From Methylocystis sp. (lineage in GTDB: Bacteria > Pseudomonadota > Alphaproteobacteria > Rhizobiales > Beijerinckiaceae): a DNA stretch of 64,000 nucleotides. The stretch lies in the NCBI GenBank assembly GCA_016178015.1, contig JACOUB010000032.1, positions 1 to 64,000 of the forward strand, written 5' to 3'. The notes beneath the pieces were generated by a model, which did no database searches, had not been told where the DNA came from, and saw nothing but the letters and a program-made list of their open reading frames with translations. The position numbers and the translations under genes were made by a program. Positions 9,774-18,150 of this stretch are shown here, one piece after another. Within the stretch, counting starts at the first letter, position 1. Every line of letters starts with the position of its first letter.

Positions 9774-12700
9774 TCACTCCTCCAAGGCCAGCAGCCCGGC
9801 GTCGCCGCCATAGGAGGCCGTATTAACCGTGATCGTCGTTTCATGCAGGAAAGGCCGCAGATAGTCAGGCCCGCCCGCCTTGGGGCCGGCGCCGCTCAAT
9901 CCCACGCCGCCGAACGGCTGGCTGCCGACAACGGCGCCGATCATGTTGCGGTTGACGTAAACATTGCCGGCCGGCGGGCGGGCGGCGATTTCCTGGATGC
10001 GCGCTTCGATGCGCGTGTGAAGCCCCATGGTCAATCCGTAGCCGGACGTCGCAATGTCGGCGGTAAGCGACGAAAAATCTTCGGCGCGCCAGGTGACGAC
10101 ATGCAGGATCGGACCGAATACTTCTTCTTGCAGATCGCTGGCGCGATCGAGCCGCACGATATGCGGCGCGAGGAAGGTTCCCGCCGCCGGCGCCCTTCCT
10201 GCAAACAGGATGCGCCCTTCCGCGCGCCGCCGCGCCAGGTAGTCCTCGAGCCGCGTCTTCGCGTCAGCATCGATGATCGGTCCGATATGCGTGTCGATCT
10301 CGCGCGGATCGCCGACGCGCAATTCCCGCGCGGCGCCTATGATCATCGTCAGGCAATCGTCGGCGATCTCTTGTTGCAGGCAAAGCAGGCGCAAGCCCGA
10401 GCAACGCTGCCCCGCCGAGCGAAAGGCCGATGTCAGCACATCGTCGACGACTTGTTCGATCAGCGCCGTCGAATCGACGATCATGGCGTTGACGCCGCCG
10501 GTTTCGGCAATCAAAGGAACGATGGGCCCATCGGACGCCGCGAGCGTGCGGTTGATGGCGCGTGCGATCTCGGTGGAGCCGGTGAAGACGACGCCCGCGA
10601 CGCGAGAGTCCGCCACGAGCGCCGCGCCGATGGCGCCGTCGCCCGGCGCAAATTGCAGCGCTCCAGTGGGGATTCCGGCCTCATAGAGCAAGCCAATGGT
10701 CTCGAAGGCGATAAGCGGGGTCTGCTCCGCCGGCTTGGCGACTGCCGCGTTGCCTGTCGCGAGCGCGGCGGCGATTTGTCCGGTGAAGATGGCGAGCGGA
10801 AAATTCCACGGCGAGATGCACACGAACGCGCCGCGTCCGTGTCGCCGCAGGCGATTGTCTTCGCCGGTGGGGCCGGGCAACGGCGTCTCGGCGCAAACGA
10901 TGCGCGCTTGCGCGGCGTAATAGCGGCACAGGTCCGCCGCTTCGCGAACCTCGGCGAGCGCGTCGTCCAGAGTCTTGCCGCCTTCGTGCTGCAACAGCGA
11001 GATAAGCCTGCCGCGCCGCGTTTCGATGAGCTCCGCCGCGCGCTCCAGCACGCCGGCGCGCGTCTCAACCGGCGTTGCGTCCCACATCGGAAAGGCGTGC
11101 GCCGCGGCGGCCATGGCGGCGTGGGCGGTCGCGACGTCGGCTTCCGCGACGGCGCCGGCCGGCGAGCCGTCGATGGGCGATATGATATCGCGCTTAGGCC
11201 TCTTTGCGGCGCCCGCTTCGATTGATGGCCTCGCCTCAACCCTCGACGAGCGTCCCGCTTCGATCTCGGCGAGCAACGCCGCGAGCGCCGCGCGATCGCC
11301 GAATTCGACGCCTTTCGAATTGCCGCGCAGCGGACGGTAAATGTCGGCGGGAAGCGGCAGGCGCGAATGGCGCGCGCGCTCCGGCGCGCCGATGATGACG
11401 TGCGGCGTCTCGAGCAGCTCGGCCTCCGGGACCGCCGGATCTGCGGCCCGCCATACGAAAGAAGAGTTGGCGCCGTTCTCCAAGAGGCGGCGCACCAGAT
11501 AGGCGAGCAGATCACGATGCGGGCCGACCGGCGCATAGACCCGGCACGCGACGCCTTCGTTCTCGGCAAGCAGCGCGTCATACAGGTCCTCGCCCATGCC
11601 GTGCAGCCGCTGGAATTCGAACCGCGAGGCGGCGCCTCCTCGCTCGAGGATCGTCGCGACCGTCAACGCATTGTGGGTCGCGAACTGCGGAAAAAGGCGC
11701 GGCTCTTGAAGCAGACGATCGGCGCAGGCGAGATAATTCAGGTCCGTCATCGCCTTGCGGGTGAACACGGGATAATCGGCAAGGCCCCGTTCTTGCGCGC
11801 GCTTGACCTCGGTATCCCAGTAGGCGCCCTTGACGAGGCGCACCATGAAACCGCGGCCATGCGCCTGGCTGAGCGCGGCGACATGGTCGATCACCGCGCC
11901 GGCGCGCTTTTGATAGGCTTGAACCGCCAGACCGAAGCCGTCCCATCCCGACAGCGACGGGTCGGCGACGACGCGGTCGATCACGTCGAGCGAGAGTTCG
12001 AGGCGATCGGCTTCTTCCGCGTCGATCGTGAAGGCGAGATCATGCGCCTTGGCGAGCCGCGCCAGCTCGAGCAGCCGCGGCGCGAGCTCGTCGAGGACGC
12101 GCGTGCGCGAAATCGCCTCGAAGCGCGGATGGAGAGCCGAAAGCTTGACCGAAATCCCGGGCCCCTCCGGCAAGGCCTCGGCGCCGGCATGCGCGGCGAT
12201 CGCGGCGATGGCGGCGGCGTAGGATTGGAAATAGCGCTCGGCGTCGCTCGCGGTGCGCGCCGCTTCGCCGAGTATGTCGAACGAGTAGCGGTAGCGCCGC
12301 CCGCTAGGCGAGGTTGCGCGGGCGAGCGCTTCGTCGATTGTTTCGCCCAGCACGAAATGGGCGCCCATGAGGCGCATCGCTTGCCGCGCCGCGCCGCGCA
12401 GGGCGGGCGCGCCGAGCCGCCGCGCCAGGGCGGCGACGAGGCTATGCGACGACTCGTCCGGTCTGACGAGACGCGCCGACAAGCCGAGCGCGAAGGCGCA
12501 AGCCTGCACGAACAGGGCGTCGGATGACGCCTCGTGGTGAATGAAATCGCCAGCGGCGAGCTTGTCGGCGATCAGCCGGTCGGCCGTCGCCTGATCTGGC
12601 ACGCGCAACAGCGCTTCGGCGAGCACCATCAGGGCGAGCCCTTCTTGCGTCGACAGCGCATATTCGTGCAAAAAGTCCTCGACGCCGCCGATGCCGCCGC

Positions 12701-12878
12701 GCCGCTCGCGAACGGCGCGGATAAGACGGCGCGCCAGGGCGTCGATGCGCGCTTGCGTCGTCGTGTCGGGACGCGCCGCCAAAAGCTCGTTGGCGATCTC
12801 TTCGTCCGGCGGCGCATAAGGCGCGGCGAAGGGCGCGGGGCTGCCGGCGGGCGGGGGATTCGTGAAAGGCTCTGTCAT
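9774..12878 (-). CDS. putA: Bifunctional proline dehydrogenase / delta-1-pyrroline-5-carboxylate dehydrogenase
   Basis: This is a PutA of 1034 residues. The N-terminal half is the FAD-dependent proline dehydrogenase barrel (LVKGAYWDTEVKRAQERGL, AFTIDAEEADRLELS). The C-terminal half is an NAD-dependent aldehyde dehydrogenase (CISPWNFPLAIFTGQ, ETGGVNAMIVD, and SAGQRCSGLR with the catalytic cysteine). It takes proline to glutamate and can also oxidise the semialdehyde delivered by RocD. No N-terminal ribbon-helix-helix domain is seen, so it should not repress itself. The frame is open upstream to 13010, but that extension translates a palindromic repeat; the ATG at 12878 (MTEPFTNPP) is the credible start. 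Confidence 0.95.
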   Translation of the reverse strand: MTEPFTNPPPAGSPAPFAAPYAPPDEEIANELLAARPDTTTQARIDALARRLIRAVRERRGGIGGVEDFLHEYALSTQEGLALMVLAEALLRVPDQATADRLIADKLAAGDFIHHEASSDALFVQACAFALGLSARLVRPDESSHSLVAALARRLGAPALRGAARQAMRLMGAHFVLGETIDEALARATSPSGRRYRYSFDILGEAARTASDAERYFQSYAAAIAAIAAHAGAEALPEGPGISVKLSALHPRFEAISRTRVLDELAPRLLELARLAKAHDLAFTIDAEEADRLELSLDVIDRVVADPSLSGWDGFGLAVQAYQKRAGAVIDHVAALSQAHGRGFMVRLVKGAYWDTEVKRAQERGLADYPVFTRKAMTDLNYLACADRLLQEPRLFPQFATHNALTVATILERGGAASRFEFQRLHGMGEDLYDALLAENEGVACRVYAPVGPHRDLLAYLVRRLLENGANSSFVWRAADPAVPEAELLETPHVIIGAPERARHSRLPLPADIYRPLRGNSKGVEFGDRAALAALLAEIEAGRSSRVEARPSIEAGAAKRPKRDIISPIDGSPAGAVAEADVATAHAAMAAAAHAFPMWDATPVETRAGVLERAAELIETRRGRLISLLQHEGGKTLDDALAEVREAADLCRYYAAQARIVCAETPLPGPTGEDNRLRRHGRGAFVCISPWNFPLAIFTGQIAAALATGNAAVAKPAEQTPLIAFETIGLLYEAGIPTGALQFAPGDGAIGAALVADSRVAGVVFTGSTEIARAINRTLAASDGPIVPLIAETGGVNAMIVDSTALIEQVVDDVLTSAFRSAGQRCSGLRLLCLQQEIADDCLTMIIGAARELRVGDPREIDTHIGPIIDADAKTRLEDYLARRRAEGRILFAGRAPAAGTFLAPHIVRLDRASDLQEEVFGPILHVVTWRAEDFSSLTADIATSGYGLTMGLHTRIEARIQEIAARPPAGNVYVNRNMIGAVVGSQPFGGVGLSGAGPKAGGPDYLRPFLHETTITVNTASYGGDAGLLALEE

Positions 12879-12918
12879 GCGGTTTTGTGAAGGATTGGTT
12901 CGGTGTTTGCGTTTGGCG

Positions 12919-13073
12919 CCCCTCTCCCCGTTCACGGGGAGAGGGTAGGGTGAGGGGCCGGGGGTATCTTCACCAATTTCGGTAAGACCAATGAATTCGT
13001 TGGGCGTCATAAGCGCTCGGCGTAATGCCCAAGCCCCTCACCCTAACCCTCTCCCCGCAAGCGGGGAGAGGGG
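12919..13073. repeat. Intergenic palindromic repeat, family B (two copies, inverted to each other)
   Basis: Two copies of a hairpin with arms CCTCTCCCCG / CGGGGAGAGG lie between putA and rocD at 12919-12960 and 13034-13073, each with an AGGGTGAGGGG or CCCCTCACCCT tail. The second copy runs into the rocD 3' end. Related copies are at about 59197-59350, and there is a remnant near 41400-41430. Confidence 0.8.
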
Positions 13074-14276
13074 ATTTCTCAGCACAGCCGCGATCCGCTC
13101 GACCGCCCAATCCGCTTGCTCCCGCTCGATGACGAGGGGCGGGGATAGGCGGATGACATGTTGGTGGGCGTCGATGGCCAGCACGCCCCGCCTGGCGAGC
13201 TCTTCGCAGTAGGCTCTGGCGCCGCCGGCATCTGGATGCAGCTCGACGGCGAGCATCAGACCGCGGCCGCGCACCTCTTTCATGCAGCCGGCGCCGATGC
13301 TCTCCAGCGCCGCCTTGAAATAGGCGCCCTGTATTTGCGCGTTCTCGATCATCCCTTCCTCGACGAGCACGCGAAGGGCCGCGCGAGCGGTGGCGCAGGC
13401 GAGGGGATTGCCGCCGAACGTCGAGCCATGCTCGCCGGGCCTCAGGACCGACAGGACGTCGTTGTCAGCCAGCACGGCGGATACGGGATAGAAGCCGCCG
13501 GACAGCGCCTTGCCGAGGATCGTCACGTCGGCCTTTATCCCTTCGTGTTCTTGCGCCAGGAGCTTGCCCGTCCGGCCGAGCCCGGTTTGCACCTCGTCGA
13601 GAACGAGGGCGATGTTCTTTTCCGAGCAGAGCGCGCGGACCTTGGCGAAATAGCCGGGCGGGGGGATGTTGACCCCGGCCTCGCCCTGGATCGGTTCGAC
13701 GAGGAAAGCTACGGTGTTGGGCGTGACCGCCGCCGCGAAGGCAGCAAAATCGCCGAACGGGACGATCCGGAACCCCGGCGCGAACGGGCCGAAGCCTCGC
13801 CGCTTGCCGGGGTCGGTCGAAAAACCGACAATAGTGATGGTGCGCCCGTGGAAGTTGTCGGCGCACACGATGATTTCGGCCTTGTCCTCGGGGATGGCGC
13901 GCGTTTCGTAACCCCATTTGCGCACGCATTTGATGGCGGTCTCGACCGCCTCCGTGCCGCTGTTCATGGGCAGAACCTGTCGCGCGCCGAACAGCTCGGC
14001 CACATCCTCGTAAAACAGAGCGAGCTGGTCGCTATAGAAGGCCCGCGACGCGATCGTGAGCTTTCTTGCCTGCTCCGCCATCGCTTGCATGATCTTGGGG
14101 TGACAATGGCCTTGATTGACCGCCGAATAGGCGGACAGGCAGTCGAGATACCGGACGCCGTTCACGTCCCAGACCCACACGCCTTCGCCCCGACTGAGCA
14201 CGACATCGAGAGGCATGTAGTTGTGCGCGCCGAGCAGGCTTTCGCGCGCGATGAACTCAAGCGGCGTCTTGCCCAT
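13038..14276 (-). CDS. rocD: Ornithine aminotransferase
   Basis: This is a class-III PLP aminotransferase of 412 residues. The lysine that binds PLP lies in [20 protein letters not shown], and [16 protein letters not shown] supplies the cofactor aspartate. The N-terminal block [16 protein letters not shown] is characteristic of ornithine aminotransferase. It converts ornithine and 2-oxoglutarate to glutamate semialdehyde and glutamate, linking arginase to PutA. The start at 14276 (MGKTPLEF) is preferred over an in-frame upstream ATG at 14321; it overlaps the arginase 3' end by 20 bases. The last eleven or so residues ([11 protein letters not shown]) are encoded by the family-B repeat. Confidence 0.93.
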   Translation of the reverse strand: MGKTPLEFIARESLLGAHNYMPLDVVLSRGEGVWVWDVNGVRYLDCLSAYSAVNQGHCHPKIMQAMAEQARKLTIASRAFYSDQLALFYEDVAELFGARQVLPMNSGTEAVETAIKCVRKWGYETRAIPEDKAEIIVCADNFHGRTITIVGFSTDPGKRRGFGPFAPGFRIVPFGDFAAFAAAVTPNTVAFLVEPIQGEAGVNIPPPGYFAKVRALCSEKNIALVLDEVQTGLGRTGKLLAQEHEGIKADVTILGKALSGGFYPVSAVLADNDVLSVLRPGEHGSTFGGNPLACATARAALRVLVEEGMIENAQIQGAYFKAALESIGAGCMKEVRGRGLMLAVELHPDAGGARAYCEELARRGVLAIDAHQHVIRLSPPLVIEREQADWAVERIAAVLRNPLSPLAGRGLG

Positions 14277-15249
14277 GGCGATCCCCGAGACGCGAACTGC
14301 GGCTTGCGGAACTCTCACCAAACAGATTCGTCACAAGTTCGACGACCGCGCGGGCGCTCCGGCCGTCGATATCGAGCGAAGGATTGAGTTCGGCGACGTC
14401 GAGAGAGGCGACGCGGCCGCAATCGCGCAAGGTCCGCATGATGAGACGCGCCTGCTCTAAAGTGGCGCCGCCGGGCGCCGGCGTGCCGACGCCGGGCGCT
14501 ATGCCGGGATCGAGGACATCGACGTCCACGCTGACGTGCAGAACGCCGTCGCGTCGCGAGACCTCGTCGAGCATGGGCTGCATCGCAAGCCGCACGCCGA
14601 CCGCGTTGAGCCGGCGCATGCCGATCACGTGCACGCCGCTTCGGCGAAGGAGCCGGTCTTCGTCCGGGTCTACAGAGCGTAAGCCGAGGACGTAGACGTT
14701 TTCTGGCACGACCGCCTTACAGGGCGGATCGCCGAACAAGGGTTCAAAACCTCGCTCGCCGGTCAGCATCGCCAGCGCCATGCCGTGCATGTTGCCGGTC
14801 GGGGAGATCGAAGGCGTGTTGTAATCGGCATGCGCGTCGAGCCAGAGCAGGAAGAGGTCACGTTTGGCTTCGGCCCAATGGCGCGCCACGCCGGCGACCG
14901 TCCCCATGGCGAGGCTATGATCCCCGCCCAGGAACATGGGCGTCGCCTTCCCCTTCATAAGGCGATAGGCGGCGTCCGCGAGCAACTGCGTGTAGGCGCC
15001 GACGATGGGGGCGTTGCGCGCCAGCTTTCGCAAACTTGGGTCGTCCTTCTCGGCGAGGGCGCGCGGTGGCCGCAAATCGCCATGGTCAACGATTTCGCAA
15101 CCGCACTGTTCGAGCGCGCGGGCGATGCCGATCGAACGCAGAGCGGCAGGGCCGCGACATGCGCCCGCCTCGCCGGCGCCATGTCCGACCGGAACCCCTA
15201 ACAGAACGACGCGAGGCCGCTCCTTTTGGTTGATGCTTGCCGCCGCCAT
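14257..15249 (-). CDS. rocF: Arginase
   Basis: This 330-residue ureohydrolase hydrolyses arginine to ornithine and urea. All manganese-binding motifs are visible: [23 protein letters not shown] and [25 protein letters not shown] is typical of arginase rather than agmatinase. The frame is open upstream to 15462, but the start at 15249 ([13 protein letters not shown]) fits homolog length. It is the first gene of an apparent rocF-rocD-putA transcription unit that carries arginine to glutamate, and it is divergent from acetoacetyl-CoA synthetase. Confidence 0.94.
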   Translation of the reverse strand: MAAASINQKERPRVVLLGVPVGHGAGEAGACRGPAALRSIGIARALEQCGCEIVDHGDLRPPRALAEKDDPSLRKLARNAPIVGAYTQLLADAAYRLMKGKATPMFLGGDHSLAMGTVAGVARHWAEAKRDLFLLWLDAHADYNTPSISPTGNMHGMALAMLTGERGFEPLFGDPPCKAVVPENVYVLGLRSVDPDEDRLLRRSGVHVIGMRRLNAVGVRLAMQPMLDEVSRRDGVLHVSVDVDVLDPGIAPGVGTPAPGGATLEQARLIMRTLRDCGRVASLDVAELNPSLDIDGRSARAVVELVTNLFGESSASRSSRLGDRHGQDAA

Positions 15250-15479
15250 GCCCCCTCTCCCTTCACGACGCCGAGCGCTCGTTGGCCTTGCACATAGATT
15301 GGGATGCGTTCCCGAGACGAAAAGACAGGTCGTCGCTATAGTTGACAGCAATGCTGAATCGACCCCACTGCTTCCCATTCGTGGCCGGAGCTGTGAGCTT
15401 CGCTGAAGCCGCCCCGCCTTGCGCAGGGCGGCGAACAGAGACAAAATGGCTGTGATAGCCATCAGAGGAACGTCGGATT

Positions 15480-17435
15480 ATGCCGCTCTGGAAGCCAAGT
15501 CTCGAGCGTCGACGACACTCCAACCTGACATCGTTTGCGCGACAAGCGGCGGCGACCGAGACCTACGGCGCCGCTTTCGATTACGCCGCGCTGCATCGCT
15601 GGAGTCTCGAGCGCTCCGAGGATTTCTGGTCGCGCGTGTGGGATTTTTGCGGCGTTATCGGCGAGAAGGGCGGGCGCGTTCTGAGCGACGGCGACAAGAT
15701 GCCGGGGGCGCGCTGGTTCCCCGAGGCCAAACTGAATTTCGCCGAGAATTTGCTGCGCGACAGAGCGGAGGAGGAGATTGCCATCGTCTTCTGGGGCGAA
15801 GACACGATCAAGCAGACGCTTACTTTCCTGCAACTGAAACACCGCGTCGCTTCTCTTGCCGCCTACTTCCTCGCGCAAGGCATTAAAGCGGGCGACCGCA
15901 TCGCCGCCTATATCCACAATTCGCCGGAAGCCGTGATCGGCATGCTCGCCGCCTCCTGCCTCGGGGCGGCGTGGTCGTCATGCTCGTCGGATTTCGGCGT
16001 AGAGGGCGTGCTGGATCGCTTCGGCCAGATCGAACCGAAGTTGCTGATCGCGTCCGACGGCTATTATTACAAAGGCAAGAAGATAGATCGGTTGGACCAT
16101 GCACGTGAGGTGGCCAGCAAATTGGGAAGCGTCAAAAAGACCCTGGTCGTTCCCTACATTCATGACAAACCGCCGCTCGGTGCGTTCGCGAACGCGCAAA
16201 CGTGGCCGGACGCCTTGGCGGCGCACCAAGGCGCGACGCTGAGTTTTGAACCTCTGCCGTTCGATCATCCGCTTTATATCCTGTTTTCGTCGGGCACGAC
16301 CGGCGCGCCGAAATGCATTGTGCATGGGGCCGGCGGAACCTTGTTGCAGCATCTCAAAGAGCATCAACTGCAGTGCGACATAAAACCGGGCGACCGTGTT
16401 TTCTACGCGACCACCACCGGTTGGATGATGTGGAACTGGCTGGCCTCCGCCCTCGCCAGCAAGGCGACCATCTTGCTTTACGATGGTTTCGTCACGGCGG
16501 GCGACGGCAAGATCCTGTTCGACTTGGCGGAGCAGGAACGCGCTGCGTTGTTCGGCACGTCCGCCGGTTACGTCAAGGCGATCGAGAAACTGGGTCTAAA
16601 CCTTAGGGAAACCCACGATCTTGGCGCATTGCGCCTGATCGCCTCGACCGGTTCGCCGCTGTTGCCCGACAGCTTCGACTACGTCTATCGCGACATCAAA
16701 CCGGACGTGCAGTTGGCGTCGATCAGCGGCGGCGCCGACATCATCTCTTGCTTTGTCTGCGGCAATCCCTGGCGCCCGGTGTATCGCGGCGAAATCCAAG
16801 GCGCCGGGTTGGGCATGGCGGTCGAGGTATGGAACGCCGACGGCCGACGCGTCGTCGGCGAGCAAGGCGAGCTGGTCTGCACCCAGCCTTTCCCTTCGGC
16901 GCCGATCTATTTCTGGAACGATCCGCAAGGGAAAAAATATTTCGACGCCTATTTCGCGACGTATCCCGGCGTCTGGCGGCACGGCGATTACGCAACCGCG
17001 ACGGCGAACGGCGGTTTCGTGATTCACGGACGCTCCGACGCGACGCTCAATCCGCAAGGCGTGCGCATCGGCACGGCGGACATTTACAATGTCGTCGAAA
17101 GAATGCCGGAAATTCAGGAAGCGCTCGCCATCGATCAGGAATGGGGAGAGGGGACGCGCATCGTGCTGTTTGTGAAAATGCAGCCCGGGCGCCGCTTGGA
17201 CGAGGCTCTGACGATCCGCCTCAAGCGCAAACTTTACGACGAAGCTTCGCCCCGGCACGTGCCCGCAGTCGTTGTCGAAGCCCCTGATCTTCCCCATACG
17301 AGATCGGGCAAACTGGTCGAATTGGCGGTGCGCGACGTCATCCACGGTCGCCCGGTCAAGAACAGCGAGGCTTTGGCGAATCCGGAGTCGCTCGCCTTCT
17401 TCGCCAACCTGCCGCAGCTTGGCCCATCGCGGTGA
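15480..17435 (+). CDS. aacS: Acetoacetyl-CoA synthetase (acetoacetate-CoA ligase)
   Basis: This 651-residue adenylate-forming enzyme activates acetoacetate with ATP and CoA. The P-loop-like motif is YILFSSGTTGAPKCIVHG. GFVIHGRSDATLNPQGVRIGTADIYN is the hinge and C-terminal region of acetoacetyl-CoA synthetases, and LPHTRSGKLVELAVRD holds the C-terminal lysine. The N-terminal TETYGAAFDYAALHRWS also fits this family. It provides a salvage route for acetoacetate from leucine (MvaB) and tyrosine (FahA) degradation in this window. It is transcribed divergently from the arginase gene across 230 bases that hold no gene. Confidence 0.94.
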   Translation: MPLWKPSLERRRHSNLTSFARQAAATETYGAAFDYAALHRWSLERSEDFWSRVWDFCGVIGEKGGRVLSDGDKMPGARWFPEAKLNFAENLLRDRAEEEIAIVFWGEDTIKQTLTFLQLKHRVASLAAYFLAQGIKAGDRIAAYIHNSPEAVIGMLAASCLGAAWSSCSSDFGVEGVLDRFGQIEPKLLIASDGYYYKGKKIDRLDHAREVASKLGSVKKTLVVPYIHDKPPLGAFANAQTWPDALAAHQGATLSFEPLPFDHPLYILFSSGTTGAPKCIVHGAGGTLLQHLKEHQLQCDIKPGDRVFYATTTGWMMWNWLASALASKATILLYDGFVTAGDGKILFDLAEQERAALFGTSAGYVKAIEKLGLNLRETHDLGALRLIASTGSPLLPDSFDYVYRDIKPDVQLASISGGADIISCFVCGNPWRPVYRGEIQGAGLGMAVEVWNADGRRVVGEQGELVCTQPFPSAPIYFWNDPQGKKYFDAYFATYPGVWRHGDYATATANGGFVIHGRSDATLNPQGVRIGTADIYNVVERMPEIQEALAIDQEWGEGTRIVLFVKMQPGRRLDEALTIRLKRKLYDEASPRHVPAVVVEAPDLPHTRSGKLVELAVRDVIHGRPVKNSEALANPESLAFFANLPQLGPSR

Positions 17436-17442
17436 GCGAATT

Positions 17443-17958
17443 TCATATTCGGCTGTCGACGAGGGCGATGAAGCCCTTCAAAAGCGCAATCGGGTCGGGC
17501 GGACAGCCGCGAATGTGGAGGTCGACCGGGATGGCCTCCGACACCGCGCCGAGGCAGGCATAGCTTCCCGCAAATACGCCGCCGTCGAAGGCGCAATCGC
17601 CGATAGCGACCACCCATTTTGGGTTCGGCGTCGCAGCGTAGGTGCGCTCCAGCGCCTCGCGCATGTTTTTGGTCACCGGCCCCGTCACCATGAGAACGTC
17701 GGCATGTCGCGGCGAGGCGACGACGCGCAGCCCGAATCGTTCGAGATCATAAAACGCATTGTTGAGCGCGTGGATTTCGAGTTCACAGCCATTGCAGGAA
17801 CCGGCGTCGACTTCACGAATCGACAGGCTGCGGCCGAGCTTTCGGCGCGACGCGTCAGCGAGGGCGCGGGCGACTTCCGCGATCGCCGCGTCGTCTGCCG
17901 AAGGCGCCGGCTCGGTCAGCGGCTGATGAAGCAGACCCTGGATGAGAAATTCGCGCAT
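17443..17958 (-). CDS. hyfI: Hydrogenase-4 / complex I small subunit-like (HyfI/NuoB family)
   Basis: This 171-residue protein is homologous to the small [4Fe-4S] subunit of group-4 hydrogenases and NuoB of complex I. All four cluster ligands are visible: Cys55 and Cys58 in GSCNGCELE, Cys122 in IGDCAFDGG and Cys152 in RGCPPDP. GPVTKNM is also a family block. The CxxC spacing is the hydrogenase type, not the CC pair of NuoB. It is the last gene of the hyf-like cluster, separated from the large subunit by 192 bases that contain a palindromic repeat. It should sit on the cytoplasmic face against HyfG. Confidence 0.88.
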   Translation of the reverse strand: MREFLIQGLLHQPLTEPAPSADDAAIAEVARALADASRRKLGRSLSIREVDAGSCNGCELEIHALNNAFYDLERFGLRVVASPRHADVLMVTGPVTKNMREALERTYAATPNPKWVVAIGDCAFDGGVFAGSYACLGAVSEAIPVDLHIRGCPPDPIALLKGFIALVDSRI

Positions 17959-17995
17959 GCTTGCTCAACCTTTACACTAACGGCCTTGAACCTTG

Positions 17996-18130
17996 ACCGT
18001 CATGCCCGCGCTTGTCGCGGGCATCCACGCCGTGACGCCGCGGGACGATGGATAACGTCGTCGCTCCTCTCGCATCGCTTCGCAATGTCCTGGCGTGGAT
18101 GGCCGGCACAAGGCCGGCCATGACGGGCGT
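17996..18130. repeat. Intergenic palindromic repeat, family A, inside the hyf-like operon
   Basis: This composite hairpin has CATGCCCGCGCTTGTCGCGG near one end and GCCGGCACAAGGCCGGCCATGAC near the other, with GGACGATGGATAACGTCGTC between. It lies between the hyfG-like stop and the hyfI-like start, in the middle of an otherwise tightly packed operon. Nearly the same composite recurs at 46077-46244. Confidence 0.8.
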
Positions 18131-18150
18131 CATTATGCAAGGCGCCGGCA

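Noticed and set aside
12879-13010. A 44-codon N-terminal extension of PutA
   Set aside because: It translates a family-B palindromic repeat (GPSPYPLPVNGERG) and is not part of known PutA proteins.
15250-15462. A 71-codon N-terminal extension of arginase
   Set aside because: It lies in the divergent promoter region with aacS and does not resemble arginase N-termini.
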